In this document: positions 1-11,950 of the stretch, piece after piece
Layout of the letters: the number at the start of each line of letters is the position of its first letter
Position numbering within the stretch: position 1 is the first letter of the stretch
NCBI GenBank assembly: GCA_037176885.1
Contig: JAWWNJ010000223.1
Span: 62,001-126,000 of the forward strand
Length of the DNA: 64,000 nt
From: Favolaschia claudopus
Taxonomy: Eukaryota; Basidiomycota; Agaricomycetes; Agaricales; Mycenaceae
Direction of reading: 5' to 3'
Position numbers and translations under genes: made by a program
Notes under the pieces: generated by a model
What the model saw: the letters and a program-made list of their open reading frames with translations, nothing else
What the model was told of the DNA's origin: nothing
The model's database searches: none

Positions 1-1843
1 AGGTAGAGTACGGAGAGTTGAGAAGATTCAAGTAAATAAGGCGGGAGGAAGCGGAGGGAAAGACAAGGACGAACGAAAGCAAGAAAACACGGCAAGAGGA
101 AGAGGTATGCAAAGAACCGCATAGACCACACGCACCTTCGACTTCTTTTTCGACCCATCCTCATCTTCACCTCCTCCTCCTCCCTCAACATCATTCCCGT
201 TCCCCTTGCTCCGCGACTCGGAAGATTCCGGTAATAGTTTAGCCTGAATAGAAATTGTGTCAAAAGGGTAGACGCAGGAGGAGGGAAGTAGGAGAATCCA
301 AAAGAGATTCATCGGATCGCCGAAGAGACAAAGAAAGCAACAAGAAAGACTCGAAACATCCAACAGAACCGAACGCGCAAAAGGAGTCGTTCACAAACAG
401 CGCGGATGTGCGAAGCAGAAAGTAAAACCAAAATGCCGCGCGCACGAATGAATGAACGAATGGGGGGTATGCGTACCTCGCCATCCTTCTTCAAATTATC
501 AGCCTCAGGATACCCAAACTCCCCCCTCTCCTCGTCGACCCAAAACCCCCTCAGAAAACCCTGTACATCGATTCCGTTAGCGACCTCGGCCTTGGTGAGG
601 AGAAAGCCTTTGTGGCCTTTGAGGACCCAGCGGGGCCAGGCTGCGAACTTAGTGAGCAGAGGAATATGGAGAGAAAGAAAGAAATGAAATAATGAGATGA
701 AACGAGACGAAGAATGAGATGAGAAGGATTGATATAAAACGAGGGAGAGATGAGCAGGCGAGCGAGGATGGAGGGGGAATGGGGTGCGAGCCAGCGAGGA
801 GGGATGGGAGAGAAGCACAAGGATTTGAAGAGAAAAGGAGGAAGGGATGGGTTGGGAAGATGATCGAGGAAGAGGAGGTGGAGCGAAAGATAAGAAGGGG
901 AATAGCGAAAAGAGGATGAGAATGAAGGACGCAAAGCGCAACGGGCGTAAATCAGGAAAGAAAGGAAGACAAGGGGGAAAAAGAAAGAACACAACTCACC
1001 CAGCTCAAGTACATCCCCACCCTCAAACTCCTCCTCCCCAAACTCCCTCCAAAAATCCCTCACAAACTCGTCCCTGCTAATAAGCCAGTGGTGCCAGAAG
1101 CGGCGCAGCGCGCGGTCGAAGGCAGGACACCTCCAGTCGGCGCTCAACGTTTCGTCTTCTTTCTTTTCCCCGCCCTGCGACACCCCCTCTCCCCGAGCGC
1201 CGCTGAGAAGAACCTCTATCAACCTCGCCAAATGCAGCATCTCAAACCGCGTCTCCCGCCACTCGGCGTCGCGTATGGTGGGGTCGGCGGTGAGTACGAG
1301 GTGGAGGGACGTCCAGAGGTATTTAGCGGTCCAGAGGAGGGGGAGGCGGTATGGAAGGGGGAGGGTGATCGTTTTCGTTTCTGAGTCTTGATTTGAGTCG
1401 AGAGACGTGGCGGGGAAGTGCACTTGAAAAAATTCATCTGAAGGCGAGGACGAGCGAGGCGGGATGGAGAACCCCGCCTTCGCGACGAGGAACCGGACGA
1501 TGGCCATGTCATCCCAGGCGCCGTGTTTGCCGGAGGGGGAGCGGATGTAGGGCAGCTCGGCGGGGTGGCGCCATGTCGCTGCTGCATCCTTCTTTTTTGG
1601 AATCGATTTCATGTCAGACTTGGCTTTGCCCTTCGATTTGGTTGGCGTCGTCTTCGTGGGAAGCGGTGCGGAGGCGGAGGCGGATGCCGATGGAAGAGGA
1701 AAGGAAGAAGGATGTGGAGGAGAAGACGCAGCGGCGGCGGCGGCGACGGAGGCCGCGGTGCGTGCGAGTTTGGGTGGACGGGCGGAGTGGGAGGGGCGGG
1801 CGGCGCGGCGGCGCGAGGGGGTGGTGGGTTCGGCGCGGGGCAT
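1..1843 (-). CDS. Family A unknown protein, copy A (3' end outside window)
   Basis: I do not recognise a named family. The protein starts MPRAEPTTPSRRR with a long Ala/Ser/Pro-rich low-complexity leader. A conserved block with WRHPAELPYIRSPSGK, WDDMAIVRFLVAKAGF and FDRALRRFWHHWLISRDEF follows. Exons read from the sequence: 1843-1000, 640-477 (AWPRWVLKGHKGFLLTKAEV block) and 243-136; later exons lie left of the window. The first intron (999-641) is unusually long for this window. The start at 1843 is preferred because an equivalent ATG opens copies B and D, while the in-frame sequence upstream is not conserved between copies. The basic leader and charged body suggest a nuclear or cytosolic protein with no membrane segment; that is inference. 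Confidence 0.7.
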
Positions 1844-2560
1844 CGGGGTGGGGATGGGGATAGGGGTAGGGAGGGAGGGCGTGTGTACAGGGGTGGCGAG
1901 GGAGGAGGTGATGGAAGGAAGAGAGAACAAGGTGAGAGAAAGAGATTGGGATTGATTACGTGGCAAACTAACAGCCTCACGGCTACGACGAGAAACAGCA
2001 AAGAGATAAAGAAGATTGGATGAACGGGAGGGTAACGAGACGTTGAGTTCGCGGGTATGCATGCAAAGACTTTTTGTGAAGATTTTACTTGATATTGATT
2101 TCAAAACGACGATAAAGTCTACGAAAAAGAAGCCGGGCTAACGCGCCCGTTGTCACCCCAGCACAAGCTGCGAATGAGAAGGAGAGGAGAGAGTAAGGAC
2201 AGCTGTTGGGATGGAGGAGACCAGCACGTACCGCGTCGTTTATCGCTTTGCCATCGCCGCCCGACTCCACCCAACCGTCCCCGCTTCTTTCCCCGCCCAT
2301 CCCTTCTCTCTCCCCTCCTCCTCCTTCACAGAGCCCCCTTGTCTCCATCGACCCAACGCTTGAGGACGAACAGACAACAGACAAGACGAGCGGAAGACAG
2401 ACAGAGGCGGGTGGATGATGTGGCGCTGCTCGTCCGAACGGCCCGATCGTGCACGGACCTCGGACAAACACGGACACACACAGACTCGCTTTCTCTTTCC
2501 TTCCTCCTCCCTCCTTCCTTCGCTCATCGTCAACGCAAAAACCACGACGACTAGCTTGGC
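1844..2560 (-). promoter_or_regulatory. Conserved family A upstream block, copy A
   Basis: This 5' flank is shared with the flanks of copies B (8087-8770), C2 (14335-14990), D (42480-43135) and an orphan at 28080-28570. The best conserved core is near 2421-2460 (TGGCGCTGCTCG, then GTGCACGGACC). A second conserved piece near 2045-2130 carries the cue TTTGTGAAGATTTTACTTGA. It probably contains the promoter and 5'UTR. Confidence 0.5.
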
Positions 2561-2569
2561 TCCCCATGC

Positions 2570-3610
2570 GGGCTCGCCTATGCTTACTTAACCTTGAATG
2601 TCCTGTTGGTTTGCCCGGGCCTCGGCTCCTCGCTTGACTCTTCCTCTCAACTTCCTCTCCCGTCGGCTGCTGCGCTGCATACGTCTGGCATCTGTACGGT
2701 ATTTCTGGTGCCTGGGATAACTACTGCTCAGCAAAGTTCTGGTGCTGCTGTATAACCTTCTTTACTTTCTACATCCTGGCAACGCAATCTGACGCTCTCT
2801 CAGAGGCTCTTCATGAATCCGATGATTCCGATTTCCAGAATCATACCTGTCACTCAATTCGAGTCTCTTGTTCATCCTCATCAAGCTGCGATACTCTTCT
2901 GGCAACCTTCCTCGATGTAGGGGTTCTTTATTTTGCCGGGGTCTGGCTGAATTAGCGTGAAAGAAGACAGTCGGAGGGAGGACCGGCCACGAAAAAAACG
3001 GAGTGTATTGTTGAGCACACGGGCCACGAAAAGGTCTTAGAACCGTCACTAGTGACTACCCTCACACTATCCCTTGCTAATTAAATTGCTACGCGATTCT
3101 GCCTCGTTCTCGCTCCACAGTCCATCAAGGGGGGGGAGCCGCTGTCTCAAGGGAATATCCACAATAGTAAAAGGCTGTGATCGTGCGTCTATGGTCGACT
3201 GCTATTCCATTCGACCTTTAGAGCTTATCCCCAGTGTGTATGAAACAGGATAGAGTATCCGCCCGACGAACAGAACTTCATCTTGTTCTGACTGGATGGT
3301 TTTTCGATTCGGCATACCTTGACTCGCTCGCCTCTGACGCGGATTCGTCTACGCTTCTCTGAATGTCCCGCTCCCTGTAAGTAATGCTTCAACCTCACTG
3401 TCGTTGATGTGGCCTGAGGTTTCACTAGACGTACATGATTGCAGATTTTGTTTGCGGCAGCCTACTGATTTGACTGCTTGCACCTAGATAGGATAAAATC
3501 GAGAGGGAATATGTGGCTAGTCCCCAGGGTCAGTCTTCATTCATTCAATGATTACGCATGCCAGCATCATCTTTCTTTCTATCGTTTAGTCGCAAAGTTC
3601 TGATTCCCCC
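2570..3610. other. No recognisable gene
   Basis: Short antisense reading frames only. I found no domain, no conserved splice pattern and no match to the other repeats of this window. Confidence 0.4.
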
Positions 3611-3618
3611 CCTCAAAG

Positions 3619-3726
3619 CACACATCGATTGGTGCCCCGTTGACCTGCACCTGGCCACATCTCGCGGCGTACCTCGTCAGCGGGACGCTCCCCGCCTCAG
3701 AAACTGTTCTCGAGTCGCGATACTGA
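3619..3726 (+). pseudogene. Relic last exon of an S33 peptidase
   Basis: The reading frame matches the last exon of the S33 peptidase at 29116-31377: HTSIGAPLTCTW near the start, then AAYLVSGTLPASETV, with a TGA at 3724-3726. Homology continues into the 3' flank ('taccttcctttac', then a run of aaagaaag). No other exons of the gene lie upstream, so only the 3' tail was duplicated or kept. The exon carries the catalytic-His position (the H of SPGH in complete copies) but cannot work alone. Confidence 0.75.
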
Positions 3727-3929
3727 TTGATTGATACCTTCCTTTACGAATCGTACGATTAACACATTCACCTCTACGAAAAACAGAATAACGAAAGAAA
3801 GAATCTAAAAGAACGAGAATCTACAACGTCAACTCCTCTCCACCACCTCGAAATGATTATTCACCACCTCTATCTCCTCGAATCCGTGAATTGGTCACAC
3901 CCTGGTAGCCGAGGTTACCTCATTTCCAT

Positions 3930-4754
3930 ATTCCGAATGAGACGTACTTACATAGAATTATTGTCGGCTCTGGCGACGGCTAAAACTGCGCCGAATCGTC
4001 TGCGAACGCTGCCTACGAAACATCATCAGTGGGTTTTGTTCTCGTCTGCAGTCCAGATTAATACTTACCCGTCGAAATTGTCTCCGTTTCCCCCATCCTC
4101 TCAAAAGTTTGGCGTTGGCGTTCGTTCAGCATCACCAACTGAAAAAGAAAAGCAATACCGTGAGACGAATACAAAACGGTTTTCCACGGAGCCTTACCTG
4201 GATGCTTATCTCGAGCTCCTTGACTTGATCAGCGCATTCACAGATTCGCTGGCTGAGCAGCCACACATCCTGAACGTATTCCTTGAAGGCTTTGGGGATG
4301 TGTTTAACTGCCTCGACGGTCTTCGTCTTGCTTTTTATCGTCTCCAAGATCGAGCAAGCTAGGGTCATCCAGTCACGGCCGCGCTGCGTCTGTAACAGCT
4401 GCTCATGAATGTCGCCTGACGTTAATTGGACCCTTGCGAAATTTAGTTTTCTTTAGGTGAAACATGATACAAGTCGACGCACTTGTGCATCCGCCCTTCC
4501 AAATGCACTACATCGCCATGCCAGTGCTTCAAACAAGATTTTTCTGCATGCAACAGAAGGTCTTCGGTTTTCTTGATCGCGTATTCGAGCCTAACAAACT
4601 GGGACCATGGTCGGCAGCGATTGATGGTATGCGAAACCAGAATAATTGAGACGAGCGTGATGAACAGATTGGTACGCCCCGTCACTATGGCAAGTACAGC
4701 GCCAATTATCCCAGTGAAAATGGCACTGTACACACTCTGCAATGTGCATCAAGT
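3930..4754 (-). pseudogene. MemX family membrane protein, degenerate copy 1
   Basis: The first-exon frame (4742-4443) gives two hydrophobic segments around SAIFTGIIGAVLAIVTG and TLVSIILVSHTI, then RLEYAIKKTEDLLLHAEKSC. This is collinear with the intact MemX genes at 16560 and 41531. The second-exon frame (about 4400-4190) keeps KEYVQDVWLLSQRI. The N-terminus is broken: the family ATG is followed by a 5-nt length difference that puts it out of frame with the membrane segments. I therefore call it a pseudogene, though use of another start is possible. Confidence 0.6.
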
Positions 4755-5136
4755 CGAGCATGGCTGGGGGAAAGAACAGAGCAACGTCTTGCATGCGGGA
4801 GGCACTGAAGCTGTTTTATGCCATGGAACCTCCGTAGAACAACGTGATAGCTCAGAAGATGCGCCCACTCTTCCCAAAAAGCATTCGGAGGACTTGAAAT
4901 GAGACAGGCGTAGACAGGCTGAGACAGCGTGAGAAGTAGCGCTTGCCAAAAATATAATACGAAAAATATATTTCAAATATATTCATCAGCTCAGCCACTT
5001 GCAAATACGGGTATGATACGACTTAGAGGGGGGAAGTGAACGAAACGCAAGAGCTCACTGAAGACCACGTACTTTGGATCCACGAATCCATATATCCATC
5101 CCCTCCAGATCTCGACGGAGCTCACCGCCTCCCCAC

Positions 5137-8086
5137 CTACCTCGCACTCGAAATCGAACCCGCTTCCACAGTATTCTTACCCGCAGTCGTAGACGTCGTG
5201 TTTCGCTTCTTGCCCACACTCCCACTCCCACTCGCGCCGCCCACAGACTTCCTTTTCTGACTCGATTTCGCCTCCTCAACAACCGTCTGCGAGACATCCA
5301 CATCCATCGCAGCGTCACCATCCTCGCCATCTCCCAACGCAACCAGATGCGCGAGCGGATGCGAGCACACGCTAGCCAATTCCCCTTCCCCAACTCGAGC
5401 ACTCAACCCTCTCACCGCACCCAGCGCATTCCCAGAAAAAGTCGCACCCGCATTCCTCGCAGATAATTTTCCCTCAACCCTCCGTACCCTCTCCTCCAAC
5501 TGCATCACCACCGGCGTCGTCAGATCCCTTGACCTTCGAAGATCCGCGACCTCTGCGCGGAGGGCGTGCAGCTCGGTGGTCAGCGTGGTGAAGGAGTGGA
5601 GGAAGTGGGTTACGGCGTCTGAGGTGGGGTTCGGTGGATGCGGAGGTGTATTGGGTTGGAGGGGGAGTTGCGCGGAGGTGGAATCGGACGCGGGAGGAAT
5701 AGCTGGTGTGGTAGCGGGGGGAGGGAACCGCGCACTCGACAGTGGCGGCAGAACAGGCGAGACCGAGCGCGAGAGCGAAGGCTCGCTCCTCTCCTTGTCT
5801 TCAATGATTAGATCCTCGGTCTCGTGCTCGCTCGGCGCATCCACAGGCGCAACAACGAAAGGAGGCGTCGACTCAGCTTCCTCTGGATACCCCAGCTCCA
5901 GATCCGAATCGAGATCCAAAGAGGACTCGTCATTCTCCTCCTTCCCCTTTGCAGCCCCTTCTTCGTTTCCATCAACTTTTTCCTCGCCGCCTGCTTTCAT
6001 GCTCACATCGACATCCTCCTCCTCGCCGTCCTCCTCCCCCTCCCTATCTTCCGACTTCTCCCCATCCTCACCCCCGACGAACTCAACCACTCTCCCCGTC
6101 CCCGGCCGCACACTCCCCATCGCCGTCGAACTGAACGCTGCTCTATCTCTACTCACTGCCGGCCGACGAACAATGTTTCTTCTCGGCGAGCCGCGGGACT
6201 TCGACATACATTTTCTGACTGGTTGGAGGGTGTGGGGTGGCAGTGAGAGGCGGGTCAATGGGCATCTGAAGAATCGTTATTGAATCGAGGTAGCAAAGAG
6301 GGAGGAGGAATCAGTTGAATGAATGGACGTACCTCCTCGTCTTGAAAACTCTGAGATCGAGTCAAATCAGCGGCGTCGACCAGCATCGAATCAACATTTG
6401 AGTTATTTGCCTCCTTCTCCTTTGACGACGATCCCTGGAAACAACCAATATATATACAGTAGTGAGTGGAGTGAAACCACGACTGCAACAAAACCGGCGG
6501 CAAGGAGATATCAAAGAACGACTCACCGACCCCTCGAGCGAAGATTTCCTCGGCGTCGTTGCATTGTTTGGCTGGACCGAGTCGTCCTGGGATTGGGTGG
6601 GCGGAGTGGGTTTCGGTTTCTTGACGATTTTCTTCTGGAGAAGAAGGATTAGTATTGTAAGCAAAGAGGAAAAAAACATTGAAGAGGGCCAATGGTCAAT
6701 GGAAATATAGGAAACAAAGAATGACGATGCTCGAATGATGGTGGGGAACGCACCAGATTCAAGCAAAGGCGGAGGAAGGATACCGACGAAAGAAAGCAAG
6801 GAAGAGATAAGAAGAAAGCACACAAAGCACACGTACCTTCGACTTGATTTTCGGCGCACCTTCCTCTCCACCACCTCCTCCCTCAACATTAACAACCTCG
6901 TTCCCTGACGGCTCATCCTGAATCAGATCCGAATTAGTTTGGATGATTCTTTCAAAGAAGAAAACAACGCAAGATGAGAACATGAAGGAATGAAGCGAAG
7001 GAGACGAAAAGAATAATGACGATCAACGATCCCAAGACAGCAAAACACACTCACCTCATCATCCTTCTTCAAGTTGTCAGCCTCGGGATACCCAAACTCC
7101 CCCCTCTCCTCATCGACCCAAAACCCCCTCAAGAACCCCACGACCGGGATGCCATTCGCGACCTCCGCCTTGGTGAGGAGGAAGCCTTTGTGGCCTTTGA
7201 GGACCCAGCGCGGCCAGGCGAGCTGCAGGACATCCGCGACCCCCTCCCCACCCTCAAACTCCTCCTCCCCAAACTCCGTCCAAAAATCCCGCACGAACTC
7301 ATCCCGACTGATAAGCCAGTGGTGCCAGAAGCGGCGCAGGGCGCGGTCGAAGGGCGGGCACCTCCAGGTCGCCGCTATCGTATTCTTTGTCTCCCCTGAA
7401 TCAGCTTGTGAAGAAGCCGCTTCACCCTCGTCTGAACCCCGATTAGCGCCGGTGACGAGAGCCTCTATCAACCGCGCGAGATGCAAAATCTCAAACCTCG
7501 TCTCCCTCCACTCCCTCTCGCGGATGGCGGGATCGGCGGTGAGTACGAGGTGGAGGGAGGTCCAGAGGCATTTGGCGGTCCAGAGGAGGGGGAGGCGGTA
7601 TGGAAGGGGGAGGGAGACGACTTCTCCGGCTTTCGTGTCCAAGTCTTGATTTGGGTCGAGAGAAAGGGGGAAGTGCACTTGAAAAAGTTCGTCGGAGGGA
7701 GGGGACGAAGTAGAGCGAGGGGGGATACTGAACCCCGCCTTCGTGACGAGGAAACGCACGATAGCCATATCGTCCCATTTTCCGCCTCCGCCGTCATCGC
7801 GTTTTGTGGAGGGAGAGCGGATGTAGGGCAGTTCGGCGGGGTGGCGCCACGGTGCGGGGTCTTTCGTTTTCTTTGGGGATTTCGTTTTTGTCGTCGGCTT
7901 CGTCGGCTTGGTGGAAGGCGGGGGTGCGGAGGCGGAGGTGGATGCCAGAGGAGGGGAAGATGCCGAGGCAGCGGCAGCGGCGGCGACGGACGCCGCGGTG
8001 CGTGCGAGTTTGGGTGGTGGGCGGGCGGAGTGGGAGGGGCGAGCGGCGCGCCGGCGGGTGGGGGTGCTGGGTTCGGCGCGGGGCAT
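5137..8086 (-). CDS. Family A unknown protein, copy B (frameshifted)
   Basis: Nearly complete second copy. Exons: 8086-7055, 6917-6837, 6634-6527, 6434-6333 and 6265-5137. The first exon spans without a break the position where copies A and D have a 359-437 nt intron (reads ...VLQLAWPRWVLKGHKG). The last exon has an 11-nt deletion relative to copy D between positions 6186 and 6187. This shifts the frame and creates a TAG at 6151-6149, about 40 codons into the exon. Beyond it the old frame is intact: an acidic region, a Pro-rich linker, then a coiled coil (LTTELHALRAEVADLRRSRD) and a Lys/Ser tail. Copy B is probably non-functional or makes a truncated protein without the coiled coil. Confidence 0.65.
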
Positions 8087-8770
8087 CGGGGGCGGGGAGA
8101 GGATAGGGGTAGGGAGGGTTTGTGCACAGGGGTGGCGAGGAAGGAGGGAGGAGGTGATCGATGATGGTGGAAGGAAGGCGAGAGAAATTGGGGATTGATT
8201 ACGTGGCAAACTAACGCCTCACGGCCACGACGACGACAAACGACGAAGAGAGAAAGACAAGCGAAAGGGATAAAAGGATAACGATGCTTTGTGTTTGCGG
8301 GTATGAAAACAAAGAGATGTTGTGCAGAATTTTACTTGATAATGGATTCAAAGCGACGATGAAATCTACGAAAAGGAAGGTCGTTCTACCGCGCCCCTTG
8401 TAAGCTCCAAGCAGACCTGATAACAGGAAGACGAGAGGGTGAGGATGACTGCAGAGATGCAGGAGACCAGCACGTACCGAGTCCTTTATCGCTTTGCCAT
8501 CGCCGCCCGATTCCACCCATCCTTTTGCACACTCTCCCCGCTTCTTTCGCTGCCCGTCGACCTCCTCTCACCTCCTTCACACGCCCGCCCTCCCCTCCAT
8601 CGGCGCGACCTTGAAGATTAGACACAGCGAGCAGAGACCAGAAAGACAAGAAAGGGTGCATGATCATGACGTGGCGCTGCTCGGCCGAATCGGCCCGAGC
8701 GTGCACGGACCCCCAACAAACAAGAACACACAGAATCGCTCTTTGTTTCCTTCCTCCATCACCGGTGCAT
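8087..8770 (-). promoter_or_regulatory. Conserved family A upstream block, copy B
   Basis: It has the same organisation as the other copies. The core at 8671-8711 contains TCGGCCGAATCGGCCCGA followed by GCGTGCACGGACC. Similarity fades just beyond a CCATCACCG motif near 8756-8765, which is also close to the homology edge of copies C2 and D. Confidence 0.5.
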
Positions 8771-8799
8771 CACCCCCAACCCGAACCTTCCCGATGCGA

Positions 8800-9441
8800 A
8801 CTTCTCCTCTGCGGCTGCTCGGATGTTCTCTTCACTGTTTCCCGCTTCGACGACGCGGCAACTTCATGCCATGATGCCTGCGCCGCACGGCCCGCACCTG
8901 CCCCGGCCTCTGCGGGACACCCGTTTGCCCTAGCCGTGTAACCGCGAAAAAGGTGCCGTATGAATCTGGTTTCAGTAGGTAAATGTTCGCAATGTCATCA
9001 GATACATTCCTACGTTTCTGATTCCGTATTCGAGCTCCAACAAGCTTGTTTCGCCAATTGCCGCTGGACGCGTCTTGCTCTTCACCACAACCTCACCATC
9101 CACAGATATTGCTCTTCATCGTCTTTCAACACTTACACACGATCTATCATCGGACTTGTGCTGGTTGATTTGAAATCTGACTGTCGCTGATGCCGTTACA
9201 GTATGACTGCCGAAACACCTTGAAAGGTATCGAGAGTCAGTGCTTTGACTCTGCTCTGCTGCCGCAACTGTCTGTGTGTTTTGAACTGCCCACACGTCGC
9301 TGTGGGCTCGACGTGGAAACACCTCCAGCACGACTCGGACATCATCAAGCCTAAACAAAGCGTTCCGGAAGAAGATAAGATAATCAAAGAGTCAATGATT
9401 CTATCAAGAAAGAAACAGGTCAAATGGTATGTTCATACTGT
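8800..9441. other. Intergenic, downstream of terpene synthase 1
   Basis: I see no gene. Unlike terpene synthase 2, no P450 follows here. A weak MemX-like patch (about 9010-9060, 'ccgtattcgagctccaacaa') was noted but is too short to call. Confidence 0.35.
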
Positions 9442-10699
9442 TTAATTTCCGTTCATAACAGCCTGCTTCAGAAAATCCAACTTGTATCTTTTGCAATCAA
9501 GATGGAATGCAATGTTTCCATCCCTGGCAATTCTCCACTGTCTCGCGATCTGCAAATCAACCTCGTCCAAATCGTCCGCTCCGTCCTTCTCGTCCAATTC
9601 GCCTCTCATCTTTCGCTCGCACTTTTCCAGCCGGAACAGCTCGTCAATCCTCAGTACGGTCTCTCTGAGTTCGTTGCAGAGTAATTGCACGGTGTCTTGT
9701 GTCGTCCACTGTCCGTCTGGGCCAGTCCCATTGGCTCCGACAGATGCAAGTGATTGCGTGCGTAGGTGAATCAAGTTGCAAGTTTCTCCCGCTAATTCTT
9801 CCTTGTAGAACGACAGGAGGTCGTTGCAGACGTCCTTTCAAGTATATTGCCTAAGGTTAGAATATTTTCAGGGAACTGAACAAAGACGGCGTACAATGAA
9901 AAACAGCAGATCCGGGGTGGCTTTGATATATCTAGTCAAAGGCAGGTCTTGCTCTTTTGTCGCTTTGAAAATGAGCGCCACAAATGCTTCAGAGACTCCG
10001 CTCTTGCCTCGCATGTAGTGCGGACTACATTAATTCAGCAAACCTTATCAGATGCCACGCTCGACCTGATTTCGAACTTACAACTTTGGCGCCAAAGCGA
10101 GAAGATTTGATTTGTGCGATGCACATACATCCTTTGTGTCCTCGTCGCGTTGCTGTGTAAAGGTAAGAATCTTTCCAAGAACAATGACTGGAACTTACCT
10201 GCAGAGTCACAATTTGTTTCTCAACGATGCACGCATCTAGATGCACAATCCAAGGAAGGACAGCCAAGTTCCGCAGAACGGAATTATTTCCGTGAATCTC
10301 GGATAGCTCCTGCATCGTAGCCTGGTACAAAGCTAGCGCAGGATGCTGTTGCTCTTGTCCAAGATACATTCGGTGGGAAAACTTGGCGACATCAACGAAG
10401 AGAGTATCGTTCTCGATAGAGTCGTCGAAGAAGAGGCAAAGAACGGTAAGTCGCGCATAGAGAAATTGAATGTCGAGACTGGCATATCCGTAAGCTCTCT
10501 CGATGTACATCCCTGCAGCGTTTGCTAGCGCGGGGAGCTTCTCGTGACTGCAAGTTGCAGCGGGTTCCATGACGTCCACGGTCCAGGTGTGAAGGCGCTC
10601 CCAGTACTCGGGATCGGGTGGGGGAAGAGGCTGGTAGCGGAATCCGATGGAAGCGAACAAACGCTGGAGGCACGCTGCGTAGTCGTCGGTAGACGACAT
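9442..10699 (-). CDS. TRI5-type sesquiterpene synthase 1
   Basis: Trichodiene-synthase-family (TRI5, Pfam PF06330) terpene cyclase expected to ionise farnesyl diphosphate in the cytosol. The first exon (10699-10199) encodes 167 residues and carries the metal-binding motif DDSIENDTLF, preceded by the PLPPPDPEYWERL N-terminal cue. After three short introns come FPHYMRGKSG and the second metal motif NDLLSFYKEELAGET (NSE/DTE triad N, S, E). The tail ends RDGNIAFHLDCKRYK and stops at 9442. Total about 367 aa, close to the roughly 375 aa usual for the family. All splice junctions are GT-AG and the frame is open, so it looks functional. The product cannot be told from sequence; trichodiene is only the family archetype. 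It is a close paralogue of the gene at 35677-36935. Confidence 0.88.
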
Positions 10700-11170
10700 G
10701 GACGAAGGGAGGAGGTATGTCCGCCGAAATCTGTGGCCGTTTTATAGTGTTCAGACGCTAATCAAGGAATAGCCCACTTGGCACCTATGAGCCGTGAATG
10801 TCGTCGGTTCTTGGAGTTGGCCAATGTGTTATCGCAGCACTATCCCTAACACTTCTCTATTCATTCCATCCGTCCTTGTACCTGGCCGCAAATATCTGTG
10901 CCCTAATTCAAGACGCAACCAATGGATATCTGAGGTGGGAGAACGTTGCATCTGACACAGTGGCTCACTCCGTCTAGCTTATCGGTGCTTTCTTATTCGA
11001 CGCCTCATCACACAAGATGTCTGCAGTGGCGAGAGTGGTACGTACTGGCGGGCACAATTCGTTCGCCAAGACGTCGGAACTGGGTAAATAAATGTACCAT
11101 CCTTCCCAAGGTCGAGAGTAGGCGTCATCGAATACACAAGTTCTACGATTTATGAGCCATAGGCAATCCG
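10700..11170 (-). promoter_or_regulatory. Shared terpene synthase upstream region
   Basis: The sequence upstream of the start (a 'tatagtgttc' patch and onward) is alignable with the flank of terpene synthase 2 (36936-37460) and of the relic at 18918-19048. The conserved segment includes 'tctgacacagtg' near 10950. It probably holds the promoter; no specific site is assigned. Confidence 0.45.
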
Positions 11171-11301
11171 ACGAGGACTATCTAATCCCGTCCAGAATGC
11201 TAAGCATCCTGCGTCTACGATAAGTACACGGAGATTTGAATTGATGTACTAGTAAGTCTGGGAAGGTATTTGCTGCTGATCTTTGAATCGGGTAGTTTTC
11301 C

Positions 11302-11571
11302 GTGGTCTCTGGAGTAGGTATAAGTGCACCCGAAAACAACGTTCCGGTGTTTCTGATCTCTTTACGCATGGTAGACACTGCGGCGGACAAAGCCATCAGC
11401 AAAATGCCAGTATCGTGGCGGCGGGAAGAGTCGTTTTATTTACAGAAAATCCAACTGATCCTTATACAGGGCCAGATTAACGGCAGCCAACTTCGAGGCG
11501 GAATTTATGACGCACGGAATTCCAAGGAGACACCGAGGTGGATGAACCGTAAGTACTACGGAAGCAAGTAG
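11302..11571 (+). pseudogene. MemX exon-2 fragment joined to terpene synthase flank
   Basis: About 11460-11530 matches the start of MemX exon 2 (a 'gcggcagccaa' stretch, then 'gaggcggaatttatgacgca'), but the frame is shifted. The sequence just upstream (11310-11420) instead matches 37363-37460 near terpene synthase 2. This is a mosaic of two duplicated pieces with no functional protein. Confidence 0.5.
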
Positions 11572-11950
11572 CAGAAATTTCGAGCAAAATCATAAGTAGC
11601 GGACTTCGAAAATAAGTTGGTCAAGTATCTGATCACAATAGTTGAATGATCTGCGCGGTCCGTGGATATTTGACGCGATAGCTTCACCGAAGTTAGAACC
11701 TGCTGTCCATGGAACACTCGGTGCTTGCTCGATATCGAAGGGAAATTCGGCAAACGCTGATGGGTCGACATGCGGGGATCTCAAACAACGTCAAGTACTG
11801 ACGCAAGTTGAATGGTGAACATGAACATGAATTGAACGGATTTTTGAGAGGCCGAGCACTGGATTGATATCTGGAGCTTACAGAAAAGATATGTACGTAT
11901 ATACAAAATATCGACAATTTACAAACGATTATTATCCTCTGGATCGAAAT

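Noticed and set aside
1609..2001. Long frames on both strands over the Ala/Pro-rich leaders of family A copies
   Set aside because: They are shadow frames caused by GC-rich low-complexity sequence. Only the frame leading into the conserved block is consistent between copies.
2762..3049. 95-codon minus-strand frame with a plausible charged tail
   Set aside because: No homologue recognised, no start context and no paralogue among the repeats.
8087..8209. Upstream in-frame ATG extending family A copy B by 41 residues
   Set aside because: The extension is not conserved in frame in copy D, while the MPRxEP start is shared by copies A, B and D.
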